Below are positions 43,106 to 57,100 of a DNA stretch of 64,000 nt, piece after piece; position 1 is the stretch's first letter, and each line of letters opens with the position of its first letter. The position numbers and the translations under genes were made by a program. The notes under the pieces were generated by a model, which did no database searches, was not told where the DNA came from, and worked only from the letters and a program-made list of their open reading frames with translations. The stretch covers positions 3,720,001-3,784,000 of the forward strand of contig JAJQJQ010000011.1 in the NCBI GenBank assembly GCA_028622995.1. The letters are read 5' to 3'. The stretch is from Panagrolaimus kolymaensis (taxonomy: Eukaryota; Nematoda; Chromadorea; Rhabditida; Panagrolaimidae).

Positions 43106-45099
43106 ATGCTATTATTCCTCACTTTATTTTCATTTTTTATTACTGTAAAAGCACATGTAGCTTTTGTTTACCCTGCTGCAAGATATCCACCTTTGGATTT
43201 CTTAGATACTTCCAGAACCATTTCACCATGTGGAATGCCTCGCGGAAAAACCCGTATGTTTCTTTCCCCTCAATAAAATAAAAACTTTAATCATTATTCG
43301 TTTAGCTTATTTCACAACCTTTTCTGTTGGAAAACAGTATAATCTTACATGGACTTCCAATCATCATCTTCATAAAGGTGGAATTCGTTTAACTTTGCTT
43401 GACACAAATGAAAATAAAATCGAGCAACTTGAACCAATTCAAAGTGACAAATGGACAGTGGCGCCAAAAGAAACGTATAAAAATCTCTTTCAAATTATAA
43501 TACATTTTTATTTTTTAGTCCATTAAATCTTACGCTTTCATTCTCGCGGCCATGTCATGGATGTGTTCTTCAAATTGAACGTCAAGCCCAAGAATATGGC
43601 GATTCTTATATTTTTCATTCTTGCGCTGATGTAAACATTGAAGCTTCGCTCGAAGATAATGACGAAACCCGATGCTCTGGAAATGGAAGATTCACTTCAA
43701 ATGGTTGTGTATGCCGTAAATATTTCTCTGGTGATGCATGCCAATATCGAGTTGATTGTGAAAATGATATGGATTGTTTTAATGGTCGATGCATCGCTGA
43801 ACCTCGACCAGCTTTAATTCAAAAAACTTGCTTCTGTGATTATTCATTTTACGGAAAAAATTGTGAAACGCAATTTAAAAATGAGGATACAAATGATATG
43901 TGTTTTAATTATGAAAATTTGGTTGATACTACATCGCCCATGTTTAAAAGTTATGGTATTTTTAATCCTGACTGTTATGATAAAACAGCTTTAAATGAAG
44001 AAGATTTTGTTTATTCAAGATTAATCGAAGTGAGTTTTATCATTTCTAGCGATTAATAAGGCAAGAGCTTTAGGGCGAAGTTGAAGTTATTCTCGATTTT
44101 AATACAACTGGTTGGATTTCAATTGGATGGAGACCTCTCAAACTTGATCCCAGTTGTCGATTATTCCCTGACATTGGCCTCCCACGAACTCGTACCTTCC
44201 GACACGTTGACACAAAATCCAATGGCTTCTGTAATAAGAATTTTTTTTGTCTCAACTAAAAATACTCAAACATTTTTTTAGTAAAAAGTGCACTTCATTC
44301 TCCTTTACACGCCATGGATTGCACCGATATCATTGTGGCTACAGTTATTGAAGGACGTTCACGTGTTCAAGATGTCTGAATTATTATTTTTATAATTTAA
44401 TAATATTTCTTCTCTTTTTTAGATGTATAGCCGAGATCGATCTACTCCGTTACTTGACACATTTTTTGAAGGTGAAAATTCATTGACAGCTGCATTTGGC
44501 ATTGAAAAAGATGGACGAACCATTGCTATGTTTAGAAGAAATGTACGAGAAATTGAGCCAAGTGATCATCCTTTAGGACCAGGAAAAATTCATGGTATTT
44601 GGGCTAAGAGTAGTGAAGCCGCCGATGGATTGAAATATCATGGACGTAAGGATTTTTAGGCCAAATATTTGAAAGAAAAAAAAGAAGAAGGAAAATTGCA
44701 GGAAATCGAGGAATGAAAACTTTTGAATTTGTTCGACATGGTGCAATGCCAGCTGCGGGACCTTTGCTTTTTATTCGCAAAAACCCTCAAACATCTGCAC
44801 CAACTACGGCACTTCCCGACGCCCCTGTGGAAGAGCCAGCAGCTTTCAGCAAACCTCAAAATACATTGGATTTCTCAGCTGATTTCCAAGTGGTCGACCC
44901 AAATGCTAATGAAGGTTCATCTCACCCATCGCCAATTCCTGAGCCTGAACCTTCACCAGAACCTTCAGCGCCCGAAACTTCAACTTTGTCACAAAATATT
45001 TCACCTGAACTTCAAAGTTCCACATCTTCAAGATTAATAATTACAACAAAAACAACACCATTTTTATTTATAATTAGTTTTATTATGCTTTATTATTAA
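43106..45099 (+). CDS. GPI-anchor-type protein: BIM1/X325 (LPMO-like) domain, two EGF, DOMON
   Basis: 565 residues from exons 43106-43253, 43306-43474, 43519-44029, 44074-44230, 44282-44373, 44423-44645 and 44702-45099. The signal peptide ends VKA, so the mature protein would begin with His17 (HVAFVYPAARYPPLD). Then come PCGMP, LTWTSNHHLHKGG, PCHGCVLQIERQ and IFHSCADVNI. That order (N-terminal His, YP-R, PCG, mid His, CADV) is the pattern of BIM1/X325 and other LPMO-like copper domains. Two EGF-like modules follow (about 43670-43870), and then a DOMON domain (about 43985-44760) with Met in HAMDCTD and His in LKYHG as possible heme ligands. A Pro/Ser-rich stalk and a hydrophobic tail (FLFIISFIMLYY) suggest a GPI anchor. 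The donor at 44374 (GTCTGA) is weak. The DOMON and EGF calls are good; the copper domain is an inference. Confidence 0.8.
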
Positions 45100-45265
45100 T
45101 ATCATATGTCTCCAATCACAACAATTATTAAAAATACACGCTCATCGTAATCACTCGAATCAATAAATATTTTTGAAAATTCATATTTAAAAAAAGGGAA
45201 AGGGTTCTTGGAATTATTTGTTTGTTATTAATTATGCGCATATAAATTTTTGCGAAAAGGCATTT

Positions 45266-48200
45266 TTAAATTGAAATAAATGAATCAATAAATTCTTCAT
45301 ATGGTTGATTTGTAAAATATTTTTTTGCAAATTCTTGAATCGCTAAACGACGTCTTGAAAATGTAGCTTGGAAAGTATCAACTTCAAGACATTTTCGGCG
45401 GGCAATGCTACAAACTGTTTCACGTAAAAGTTGTGGCAATGAACTGAGAGATACAACAGATGCATCCGAAAGAGGCCCAGGTTGACCATATTTTGTCCAA
45501 ATTCCATCAATGTGAACTCTCACAAGTCCAGGTTCAGCGAGATATAGGAAAATCACAACATGATCTGGCTTGGTTGAAGTATATCGAGAACCATCTTCAG
45601 ATACCTCAAATAATTGTTCATATGGGAAATGATACATATCTTCTAGCCTCTCCAACCAAACAATAAACACTCGTTGATCGAGGCATCGTTTGGGTGTTTT
45701 TTCTGATGTTGCTTGAATGGTAGAAATTTTATGAGTTGCCGCACTTCCACAATCGCTGTTTATCGTTGAAGAAGATTTGGTTCGATTTGATTTGGAAGTA
45801 TAATTTGAAGCTGATGGCGAATTTGAATGTAAACTATTTTGTGAAACATCGGATCTACGCGAATTTTCAGCTGTTGTTGGAGATGTTGATCGAACTAAAA
45901 TTTTTAAATATCATAGAAAAGGTCTTTTTTAATTAAAATCTAAAAAAAGAAGAAGTGAAAAGACAAAGGGGCGATGATTAGAAACGGCACAAAAAATAAA
46001 CAACAACAATAATAGGACAAGTTAAAAGTGTTGTAAAAGATAAAATACACAATGATTACAAACTCACAAGGTCTTGAAAGCTTTCGTTGAAGGGTGTTGT
46101 GTGATGGTAACATTGAAACAACAGCATCTGTTATAAGTCGATCGCTTGCTAGTGCTTCCGTTGTCATTGAAATTGATCTTTCTTGAAAATGTGGTGGAAG
46201 ATGAATTCGCTCTTCGATGGGTTCAGGAGTTTTAACACGACGGAAAAATGATTTAATATACGAATATGTGGCGGGTGGTTGAGGACTTTTTGCTGAAGCA
46301 TCAAATTGATTTTCATGAAAATCATGATTAAAGAAAGAAGGTATTTCAGAACGAAGAAAGCCTTCGGCTGCCCCAATAGATTTAGGTGAACCCGTGCTTG
46401 ATTCATCCTCATTTAAATGATATAGAATGCTTTCGGGTCTTGGTGAAAGTGAATGTTGTCGTGATGATGATGAGGTATGACGAGCATAAAGACGAGGATG
46501 TGGATTTGGTGAAAGTTTTTGATTTCCATCGATTGAAGCTACCACTGAAGTGGAAACAGAAAGACATCGACGAACGTGAGGTAAATGTGAAGAAAAAGCA
46601 CGACATGTTTCCGAAAGGCATGGTTTCCAGCAAACATTATTATTATTTGCTTCTGGAATGTGCAAAATTGGATGATTTGTTACTTTTTGATGCTTGATTT
46701 GATGTTGATGCAATGAAGATGGTTGCCGTGCTGTGGGTGTGGAAATGATGGAACCTAATAAAGAAAAGAGCCACACTAATAAAAGCAACCAAAGACAAAA
46801 AAAGCGAGAAAATTGATAAATGAAAAAGGGTAAAAAGATAGAACTTACCTCCAGTGGAAACAGAACTATCATCTTCAAAAGCAGAATCAACAATTGATTC
46901 GCGAGGTTTGGATGCTACACTAAATTTTGGATGTTTTATTTCATCTCCAGATGAAAGAGAATTAATCCGATATGAGCGTTCACTATAAAGAATGTAAGCA
47001 ATTTCGAGGAGGTTATCTGACCACCAAAGGCAATGAGAAATTCCATCAAAAGCATATCGATCATCAGCTTGTGGCTCAAATGGTTCTTAAAAATAATAGT
47101 TATAAAAAAGAAATTTTTTTTATAAAAATTTACTTCGTTCAGATGAAAAAGCAGTTGCCCAATGCCCAGTCCAATGTGGATGAGTTGCAACATCAACACA
47201 TTCACCCAACTCAGAGAGTAATTGACAAAATTCTGGTGAAGTTTCATCCAAAAATAAAGAATTTTCCAAAATATCTTGCGCATTTCTTTGTCCTTCTTTA
47301 ACAAAAAATATTCCAACAGTTTGAGCTATTTTTGTGTGAGCTCTATCAACAATTTGATGCAAATCTCGATAAAATTCTTCACTATTTCCTGCATCCAAAG
47401 GTTGAAGGGATACTCCATAGGATTTATCATTTATATAACCACAATCATATAAAAAGTTTCTAATACTGTTGACTCGACAAGAAGGATTTTGGGGTTTTAA
47501 TTGTTGAGTCAATAAAGCACCAAGAGAAGATTGAATCCAAACATTGTGTGAATCTCGAGCACCAGAAGCTGAACCACCACCAGCTGAAAGTCGGTTACGA
47601 ATTTGCTGAAGCTGATTTACTATTTGATTAGCCTCAGGGGAAGCTTTCACTTCAGGTGAAGCAGCATCCAATTTGCATAATGGTTTATCAAATCCTGCTG
47701 GAAATTCAAATTGTTTAATTCCTTCTGAACCAAGGGTGCTATCAATGGAATGTCGATGTTCAGATCCTACTATTCTTCGAAGCGGTTGTTTGCTTGTTTC
47801 AGCAGCTGGAAGTTCAAGACTAACAGAAGCTGGTGAATTTTCAGCTGATGCCATTGGTGCTCCTTGATTTTCTGAATCTTCGATTGTGGATGGTTTTAAT
47901 TGAAAAAATGAAGCATTCGCGAGAGAATATGGAGTTCGTGTCACCACAAAAAGAGATGGATGACTTTTTGACAGTTCTTCGATATGGAATGCTTCATGAA
48001 TACTTAAAAGTGTAGTTTGATTTAACAAAAAATGTTTAAACTTTGTTGTGTTAATTGCTTGTGGGCCATATTTGTAAAGTAATCGACGTTCATCAATAAT
48101 TTCAGATGGAAATTCTATTGAAGCCCCAGAAAGGAGAATGTTTAATAAATTATCTGCCGCATCTCGAACTCGTAAGCTCGCAGGTTTGTGTTCTTCTGTT

Positions 48201-51200
48201 GAAAGATTTTTGCCGCCGGTGAGACCAAATTCAATTGCTTCAGCCACAGTTGCAAGGCAACTTTCAATTTCAGTAAGCTTTGGCGCTGATGTAAGCCAAA
48301 CAGCAAGGGATGAATATGCAGCAACAACAGATGAATGCAAATCACGGGAATGATACATTGGAGGTTTACGAAGTTGAACATCGATAAATCGACAAAGGGA
48401 ATTAACAATGAGACTACCAGTCGACATATCATCTTCAAAAATAAACAATATTATTAAATTAAGACTTTAGAAATTTACCATTATAAAAGAGAATTAAATT
48501 AGGCAAAAATGCCAAGGAATTAAGACAATCTAAAGCAGCTAAGGAAGTAGTTAATTCTGTTGTCCATTGTGGTTTATAAAGATTGTCACACATTGCGCTA
48601 ACTACCGCTCTTAAAGCTGATACTGCAAAGCATCGATCTTCATCACTATCATAATCATCGGATGTGCTTTTTCTCGCTGAATGAGCATCCAAATCATGTT
48701 TCGCGCTTTCAAGGCAGAATACAGCACACGATGATAAAGCAAGATGAAGATTAGTTGGATCATTTTCATTTCTCAAAGTATGAACTAAAGTTCGAAGAAT
48801 TCGTTGCCTCAAATCCAAATAAGTTGGACGAGAATCAAGTAAATTATTATTTCCTTGACCAAGTTTGGAACCAATTGATTCATCAATAATTGCTGTAGCT
48901 CCAAACGTAGTTGGCCATGAAACGATTGATGCAAGGGATTGAAGACAAGTATGACGCATTTCAATTTCTTGAATAGATGGATGTAATCGAAGTTTCATTG
49001 ATTCAGTTAAAATAATATCAATTGCCATAAGGTAGTTCGGCAAAAGAATTTCAACACCTTTGAGGCCTAGTTTGAATAATTCATTAGAATAATATAAAAT
49101 GCTACATAATGTTAGACGATCTCGCTAAAAAAATTGAATTTGTTTAAAAAACCATAAATTAATGGGTTTTAAAAATTATAATAAAAAACTAACTTCAACA
49201 AGAGCTTTATGAACAATAAGATAAAATTGGGCTAACTGATCAGCGGATAATTCTTCAAATGAAGATTTCTCACAAACTATTCGACACAGGGCTCCAAGAG
49301 CTGCAGCTCTTCCAGCAGCTACTCCGTCCATTAGTGGGAAATCAGACGATGAAGTATTTTGATGTGACGTAGATGTGGTTGTATTGGAGTGAATAAGGGA
49401 ATAGTCACTTGAGGAAGCTGTACTTTGCGCTAAAAAAAAACGAATGCTGCACATGTCATAGTAGTCAAAAAGATTTATTTGCATAAATTTCATATTTTAG
49501 TATACCTTTCATATATTTATTTGTTATATTTGTATTGGCCTCCAAATGTGAAAGTGAAAAAAGAGACTTACCAAATGATCGACGAGTGACCTTATCTCCG
49601 TTATTATTGTTAGTGCTACTGGAAGTGGCGCTGCTGCTTGAGGCAATGGCAGCCATCCCTGCTGATGGTGGCGCATTATTATGCGATGGTAACGTTTCAA
49701 AATCAACCGAACTCATAGATCGTTGACTGATTGCATCTGAAAAAATAATAATGGGAGAAAGTAAGTTTTTTTATTTGTTTTTGACATAAACAGCACAACA
49801 AAAAAGGGAGTTATCGCTAAAACATTTTTAAAAAAAGACAGAGAAAAAAACATAAATCAATTTCCGTCCTTTTTTTTTATTCATTTTTCCTATTTTTGGC
49901 TTCCCGAATTTTGACAAAATAAACGTCAATGACAGGCCTTTAGATCAAGACTGAACAAGCAAGCAGAAAAAATAATGTTTAGAGTTTTATTCGCCAATGG
50001 CTGCTGCTGTCAATTTTTCCGAAGGAGTCAAAAGAAGAACAAAAAAATTGCGCAGAGTAATTCAGAAAAAAAGCAGCTAACTAAAATGCGCAAAAAAAAG
50101 TTAAATTTCAAACAGGAAACATAAAATAGTGCAATTGCGATTTGATACACGGAAAAACAAAATATGAGGGCCAAATAGTGAGGAGCGAGAAAGAAGTGAG
50201 TGAGCCAACGTCCTTTTGTTTTTCAAAAAGCTTTTTTTGACATTGAAAAGGCTTAGTCAATTCACCTGTCGCCTGCTTGCTCGCTTCTTCTTCATTATAC
50301 TCTCGTTTTCACACTTAAAAATGGTTTTGTTTCATTTTGACGAGCTCTTCTTCCTTTTAAAGAAAAAGAGGATGAATAATTAAACAAAGTTTTATTATTG
50401 TTGTTATTTTAAAATTTTTTATTGTTGTTGGGACTTTAGCTCTGCTATTTATCAATCATATATATGAACATGACAGACTTTTTGAAAGGTGTAAAATGTG
50501 AAAATAGAAACACAGCTGATCGATTGTCGCCGGCGTCGTCGGTATGTTGAATCTTGACAACAAAAAGGTCGACTCTATGATTTTAATACGGATGGAAAAC
50601 CGGTTGAGACGTGAGTTAAGAAGAAGACACAAATAAAAAATTTGCGAGACTCATCGAGGTTCAATGCTTTTATAAAAAAATGCTTCAAAAAGATGGTTCT
50701 TTTTTTGTTGTTATTAGCCTCGGATTACACCTGCTTTTTAAACAAATAAAAATACAAACATTGAATCAGTTTTCAATCAACAATAAAAATAATTTTTAGT
50801 GGAAAAAAGAAGTGCATATATAAAGCTTAAATTTTGTTTACAGAAGAACAGCGTTTTTGGAAGCTTTTTTGGTTAAAATTTTTTACGGTTTCTTTCTTTT
50901 AAGCTTTCTGGTGAATGGTTAAAGCTTTCAGTATTTCAGGATATGTTAAAAGGCTGAGGTTTCTTTAAATAATTTTCACAACAAAACTAGCTATTTAAAA
51001 AGGAAAAATAAGCATTTTAAAATTTGCTTGAAAGCCATTTTTCACAAGCAAACTCACGAAGCAATTATCTTTAAGTTATGCCATTAAAATGCAATGCCAG
51101 CAAAAATAAAATGGAAATATTTCGAAAGACATTGAAAATCCTACTAAACTCTACTGTGAAAGATTTTTCAACTTTTTTTGCACCCATTAAAGCACGAATA

Positions 51201-53408
51201 AAAAATAATTTTCAAAAAAGCTTTTTTTCTCGCTAAAAAATGTTAATGGTTCTGCGTTCCAAAAATTCTAATTGCATAAAATATTTTAGTAAAAGAAAAA
51301 AACAAAACTGGAAGAAACTATGTATTATTTTTGTATGCACACGATTGACTGCTTTTTTTCTTCTTCATTGATTCTTATAATCGCATTCACATTTTGCGCA
51401 CACGCGACACAAACGACATTATTATTTCTATTCCTACTTTTTTTCTTCATCTTTTACCTTTTTGAAAGAGGAGGAAAAAAAGCCGACGAGGCCAAATTTG
51501 AATCAAAAGCAATGACCTTCCATAAACTTTTTAACAACACAGAAGGAGAAAAAAGAGGCGAGGGTAAAAAAGGAAAAGAAAGAACGTAGCAACGATAAAA
51601 TGTGAGCCTCACCTTCATGTCCTTGTTTAGGATGTCGAATTGAGTGAAGTGGAAGAGAAATGGCTTGAGCTGCGTCACCAAGGAAATATAAAAAAACATT
51701 AAGGATGACATTAGTTGAAACACCACCTGATGAAGGTGTGGATGAACGATGAAGACGACGAAATTGATTGGTTTTAAGATAATGATAAACAAATTGTCCA
51801 AGTTTAGGTCGAGTTGGTTCACAAAATGGTGGATGTTCATCAATAATTACGGGAGCAGAAGCGGGTTCTTTATGAACTGTGAAAGGATGATTGCGACCTG
51901 AAGCTCGCATATGGCGACTTCCAGGAATGATTAAAGCATTTTTCCTTCCCACTGATCCTGCAGAAACTGTGGAAGCGGATGATGAGCTTTGGGCTGAAGG
52001 AGTGCATTCCATTGATGCTGAATGTGGAATACTATTATTCGATAAATTTGATAATCTTTGATGATGGTAACTTCGTGACCATTCTTCTTGAAGTTCTCGA
52101 CATGCATCTTGCCATGTTTGATGAACTTCTTCTGATTCGCGAAAATCCATTGAAACTTCTGTATCACCATAAAGAATATCAATGAGTCGAACATGGACGA
52201 GAACAGTTAAAAAGAAGCTTAAAGCGAGATGATCGCTTCCTAAACCATCATTTGTGAGAATTTTGCTTGGAGTTCCAAGTAAATGAAAAGTTCGAAACCA
52301 AGTTTCACTCAATTCTTTTGGAACTTTAGTTTCTGAAGAAAGTGGAATCAATCTAAGTAATTTTACGTCCATGATCGAAGGTCCCCAATTTGGATTATTA
52401 AAAGTTTTTTGAACCATTAAACTTGCTAATGGAAGCACTTTACGACCCCAATGTTCTATTAATGGAACCTAAAAATATTTCTCTTGTTTTTAAAATACAT
52501 AAATATTTAAAACTTACATGAACGACCCATTTTCTAGCGAGAGAAGTAAAAGTTTTCCAATAAGCTGGTGATGGAATGTATTCTTGCAAGGATGCAATCG
52601 TCCAACAATTTAAAAGAGTCCCAATAAGCTCGGAAGCAACAGGAGAATAAAAGTCATCTAAAATTTCAGTAGTCTAATCGTTTTTGAAGTATGCAAATTT
52701 ACCAAAAACTTTTGGATCATCAAGCATTTGAGAATTAACTTCAAGTAGAAATAAAATCAATTTTGACCAAGCTTCGTCTTTGAATTCATCAACTATGTGC
52801 TCACTCAAACCTTGAAGGGTTGTTAAAATGCTTCGAATTTCATTGGCTTGTCGATTGCCACTTTCATTATCCACCGCTTCTCGAGGAGTAAAAACATGCC
52901 GCATTGCATCCAACATTCGACGAAAATACCGATCAGGGTGTTCTTTCAAAGCTGATGGGCAAGATGGATGGACATCGACAGTTAGAGCGCTCGTCCATGT
53001 AAGATAAATTCTAACAGCGCCTCGAATGGTTTCATAATCTTTAGAAGAAAATGGAAGAGAAAATGCATGATTTATTATCTATAAAAAAAATATTAAGAAT
53101 CCACCATTTAATTTTTTGTGGTACCATTTTATCTTTTTAGCTTCTCAAAAGATAATATTAATTTCAAAAACGATTACCTGCATCATCCATTCCAAATCTT
53201 GTTCTGTCGCGATTTTGGAACTTGATGGTTTATCAATGCCATCAGCAAGTTCTTTAACAAGTAAATGAGCCACTGAAGTACCCGCATCACTAAAAACTCA
53301 ACTTTTCATGTGTTTTGAAACCCAAAATGCTTACATTGAAAATTTTGATAAAATACTTTTTTTAATATTTGAAAATTCAAGTAACGGCCATTGTTCGTAC
53401 ATTTCCAT
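45266..53408 (-). CDS. RALGAPB: Ral GTPase-activating protein, beta subunit
   Basis: Non-catalytic partner of the RalGAP complex that switches off RalA/B; cytosolic. 1818 residues from 12 exons: 53408-53335, 53289-53178, 53078-52703, 52657-52518, 52468-51613, 49736-49572, 49429-49194, 49124-48479, 48432-47134, 47085-46849, 46754-46068 and 45894-45266. The N-terminus (MYEQWPLLEFSNI, then DLEWMMQIINHAFSLP) matches the family start. The middle (RDRLTLCSILYYSNELF, LLPNYLMAIDIIL) is the armadillo-like body. The C-terminus has the Rap/ran-GAP module: IGIFFVKEGQRNAQDIL, HPHWTGHW, then VFIVWLERLEDMYHFP. Human RALGAPB is about 1494 residues. The extra length includes Ser-rich segments in exons 5, 6 and 11. 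Exon 11 splits the GAP module with a long low-complexity insert. It converges on the copper/DOMON gene with 166 nt between stops. Confidence 0.92.
49737..51612. other. Large intron of the RalGAP beta gene
   Basis: 1876 nt, AT-rich, much longer than the other introns of the gene. Short open stretches (for example 51320-51589 on plus) are low-complexity and not supported. It may hold regulatory sequence; a CG-richer patch lies at 50520-50650. Confidence 0.5.
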
Positions 53409-54158
53409 TTTTTGTTTAAAAAAGTGAAGAGAGGTAAAATAAATTAAGTATGAAATTAATTAAGTAAAAGAGGAGTGAAAAAGAAAGATCAGTTAACAAA
53501 ATCACAGAATTGGTTGAACCATGAGAGAAGTGTGATGGTTATGTATGGTAATAGATGGATGGTGTCTCTGAAATAAAAAGAACAAAGTTTAGAATTTAAA
53601 AAAAGAGGGAAAAAATATGAAAAAGCAATCACTCATTTTTTCTCTCCTTTCATTTGTTAAGGGAAAAGGAAATGAGTCATCTTTGATGTTTTAAGAAAAA
53701 ATAAATTTAAAAAACGATAGAAAGAAAGAATATCAAAAACGGCCAAAATACCGAGCAAAATTTTTTTTCCAACCAAAAAAATTCTTTTAAAAGGTTAAAT
53801 AAATTCATTAATTTTTTAATACATTAAAATTAAATAATAACAAAAAGAAAATACAGAAATATGCACAATTAATTTTAACGGAGGCTATAATTTTAGTGAG
53901 AAGTGATGATGGAGTAGGATCCCGACGATATGTAATTTAGTCACATTCATAATGGAATTTAAATTTTATTAAAAAGTATTTCAGATGTATACTTATCTTC
54001 ATTTTTGTGCAAGCTCAATCTCACTTGAAAAATAAAGAATAAATATTCTTCTACCATTCTTTCATCATCACTTTTCCAAAAAGAAACCTAATCAAGATCA
54101 AAATAATAAAAACACGCATAAAATTAAATAACGTAAAAACCAAAAGCGTTTTTTGTTG
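53409..54158. other. Intergenic region
   Basis: About 750 nt between the start of the RalGAP beta gene and the stop of the Polyhomeotic-like gene, both on minus. It is AT-rich and must contain the 3' UTR of the latter and the promoter of the former. No coding sequence is seen. Confidence 0.5.
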
Positions 54159-57100
54159 TTAAAAATTTCTCCTCAACCATTCGATAGCCTTTTCAATCTT
54201 TAATGCCGGTCCTAAACGAATTCCCAATGAAGTTTTGAGATGTTCTGAATTGAGCATTAAAAGAGAACTTCCATCAATTTCTTCACGACGGAAAGCTTCA
54301 CCGTAGGTTTGACAATTTGTTACAGAATTTACCCATTTTTCTACGTCTTCTGCCTAAAATAAAAGAATCAATTATTTTCTGAGAAATTCAAAATTCAATT
54401 AAGACTCACATTCCATGAAGCAACATCCGTGGCATTTAAACCTGCTTCAGTTAAACTTTTGGAAAATTCAGGTGTGTTGGAATTGGTTGGGGCTTGAACC
54501 AATAATGAGGTTGTAAGTGGTGGGGAAAGAATAGAAGGATTTGAAAGAGTTTCCAAATCAGATGAAGATCGCATTTTTAATTTTAATGGCGATGATTTTC
54601 TGGGTGAAGGTGTCGATGTTCCACTTCCATCCGAAATTCTAAAAAATTAATATTGTATAAAATCTTCAAAAATAATTTTCATTAGTTTTTTTTACCTTTT
54701 TCTTGGATTATTGCTGCTACTACTTTCAGGACTATGTCCAAGCAAAGCTGCTGCAGCAGCAGAAGGATTAAAATCTGAATAATCTAATGACCGAGTTTCA
54801 GATAATCCAGATTTTCTCTTTATTGATTTTCGTAATTCTTTTCGACATTCTTTTGAACAATATTGTGGGCTTTTCATATATCGTCTTCCCAATTCGATAA
54901 ACGTGTGCTTACAATGTAGGCATCGTTCATCAGTTAAATCCAAAGATTCTGTTCTTTCAGGCGTAGCACGTTCTTTATAATCATGTTGCATAGCTGGACG
55001 TAATGCAGTTTGTTGACGTTGAACTTCTTTTGTAAATTCTGCCACCGATGTTGTCTAAAAAATAGGAAATAAATATTAAAAAGCTCATTCATAACAAAAA
55101 TAACAAACTTTAAAAACGGGATTTTTTCCAAAATCCATTGAAAGTAACCCTTCTAATTCTCGAGATTTTCGTGATGATTTTGGCCTTTCTGTCGGAGGAG
55201 ACGATTTAATCGATTTTGTTGATGATGAGGAAGGGCGTTGTTGCTGCTGGTGCTGATGCCGCGTTGAGGACGATGACCTACGTTTTCGAGATGAAACGGA
55301 AGGTGAAGGCGAACGGGCAGCAGCTAAAAAAAAACAAAAATTTAACTGATAAATCAGAGAGGTCATTTTGAAATAAAAAAAAGTAAAATTAGTTTTTTAA
55401 TATAAAAAACTCAAGGGAAGCTTAATAAAAAATATTTTATAAAAACTAACTTTCAACTTTTGTTGTTGTTCCATTATTACTTCGTCGTGCACGCTTCTTA
55501 ATTTCAACGCCATTTAGTTTTTTATTTTTGCCATTGTGTTTTTTCTCATCGTCATCTTCTGGTTCCTTTTTTGGTTTATGTTGTTTAAGAATTTCCAATG
55601 GCTCTTTTATAACATCATCTATCTCAAATGGAGCGGATGATTCTTCAATTACAAAACCATCAATAACATGTCGAAGAGTTTCACCATTTTCTCCATGAGA
55701 TGGAAACTGCATTCGAACTCCAGAAGCTTCTTGAACAAAAGCTTCATGTACACTTGAGGGAATGGCTAAAGTTTCTTCTCGAAAAAGAGGCAACGAAGGA
55801 GGTGGTTCGTTTTCATCATCATCACTTCCCGGATCAAGCAATTTAGCTGCAGCTGCTTGTAAACTCAAGCTAGGTGCAATTGGAATATTAGATGTTGCTG
55901 TAGTTGAAGCTGTTACCAATGATGCTGCTGTTGTTGATGAAGCTGTTGGGGGTAAAGTCAATGGAGCAACTGTAATTGGTATAAGTTTGGGTTGTTGTTG
56001 CGATTGTTGTTGCATTTGAGATCCTTGTGATAATTGTTGTTGATTAAATTGATTTAAAAAATTTGAAGGTAATTGATTAGCATTAATAGCAGAGATCGGT
56101 AAAAATGTTTGGAATTGAGAAGTTGATGGCATACTTTGTGAAATGAACGTTCCACCACCCGCAGATGAAGATAATGGAAACATTGAAGGATGAAAAATTT
56201 GTTGTGGCATCGCTTGTGGGAATATACTCATTGAGTTTAAATGTTGTATCTGCATTCCATTAAGCGTTGCTATAAAAGTTAAAAAAAATATATTTTTATA
56301 AAAAATAAAAAGCTTTACGTTGTCCATTAAAAGCAAATCGAAGTTGTGGATGATTTTGAAAATGAACTCCCAAAGCCGCAGATGGATGTTGTGGAAATCG
56401 AACAGCAGCTCCATTTTGTAAAATATATCCTGCTGTTCCTGAATTACTCATCATAGGAGAGGGAATAATATTTGGTGGAGTTCCATTCATAGTTGGTGTT
56501 GCTGCCGCAGATGTTGCAACTGAATGAACGGATTTTTTCTCAATTGGTCGAGGACAAATTTTTGGAGGCTTTGTTGATGATGGTGTTGTGGTTGCAGATA
56601 ATGTTGGAGGAGCTGTGGTTGTTGAAAATGTTGAAGTTGATATTGATGTGGATGAAGTGGGAATGCTTGTTGGACGAGGAGCAATTGGTATAGCTAAAAT
56701 ATCTAACTATATAAATTAAAAAAGATCGATGATATGAAGTGTAAATACGATTTTCATGTCATATAAAATAGCATCAAATGTTCCTTTTTTTGTAATTATT
56801 AGGACAAGAAAAATTTAAGATCGATATCACATTTTATCAAAGTTAAATCAAATTTTTTTGACGAATTTTTACACAAAAATTCATTTGTATTAAAATAATC
56901 TTTTTTTAGGCAGCTGATATATTAGGTCTAATTTGCTACTAACATACAAAAGGTAAAAATCAATTTTATTTATGAATATCCCCAATGGCAATAATTTTTC
57001 TTTTTTTTCTTATTTGAATCTTTGTTGCGCAAAAAAAAAATTGGACAAAAAAAAGTGAGACTCACGTGCAGATGGTCGCTGTTGCAATGTTTGACTAACT

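Noticed and set aside
51320..51589. Plus-strand open frame in the RalGAP beta intron
   Set aside because: T-rich and A-rich composition only, no homology and no start or splice context.
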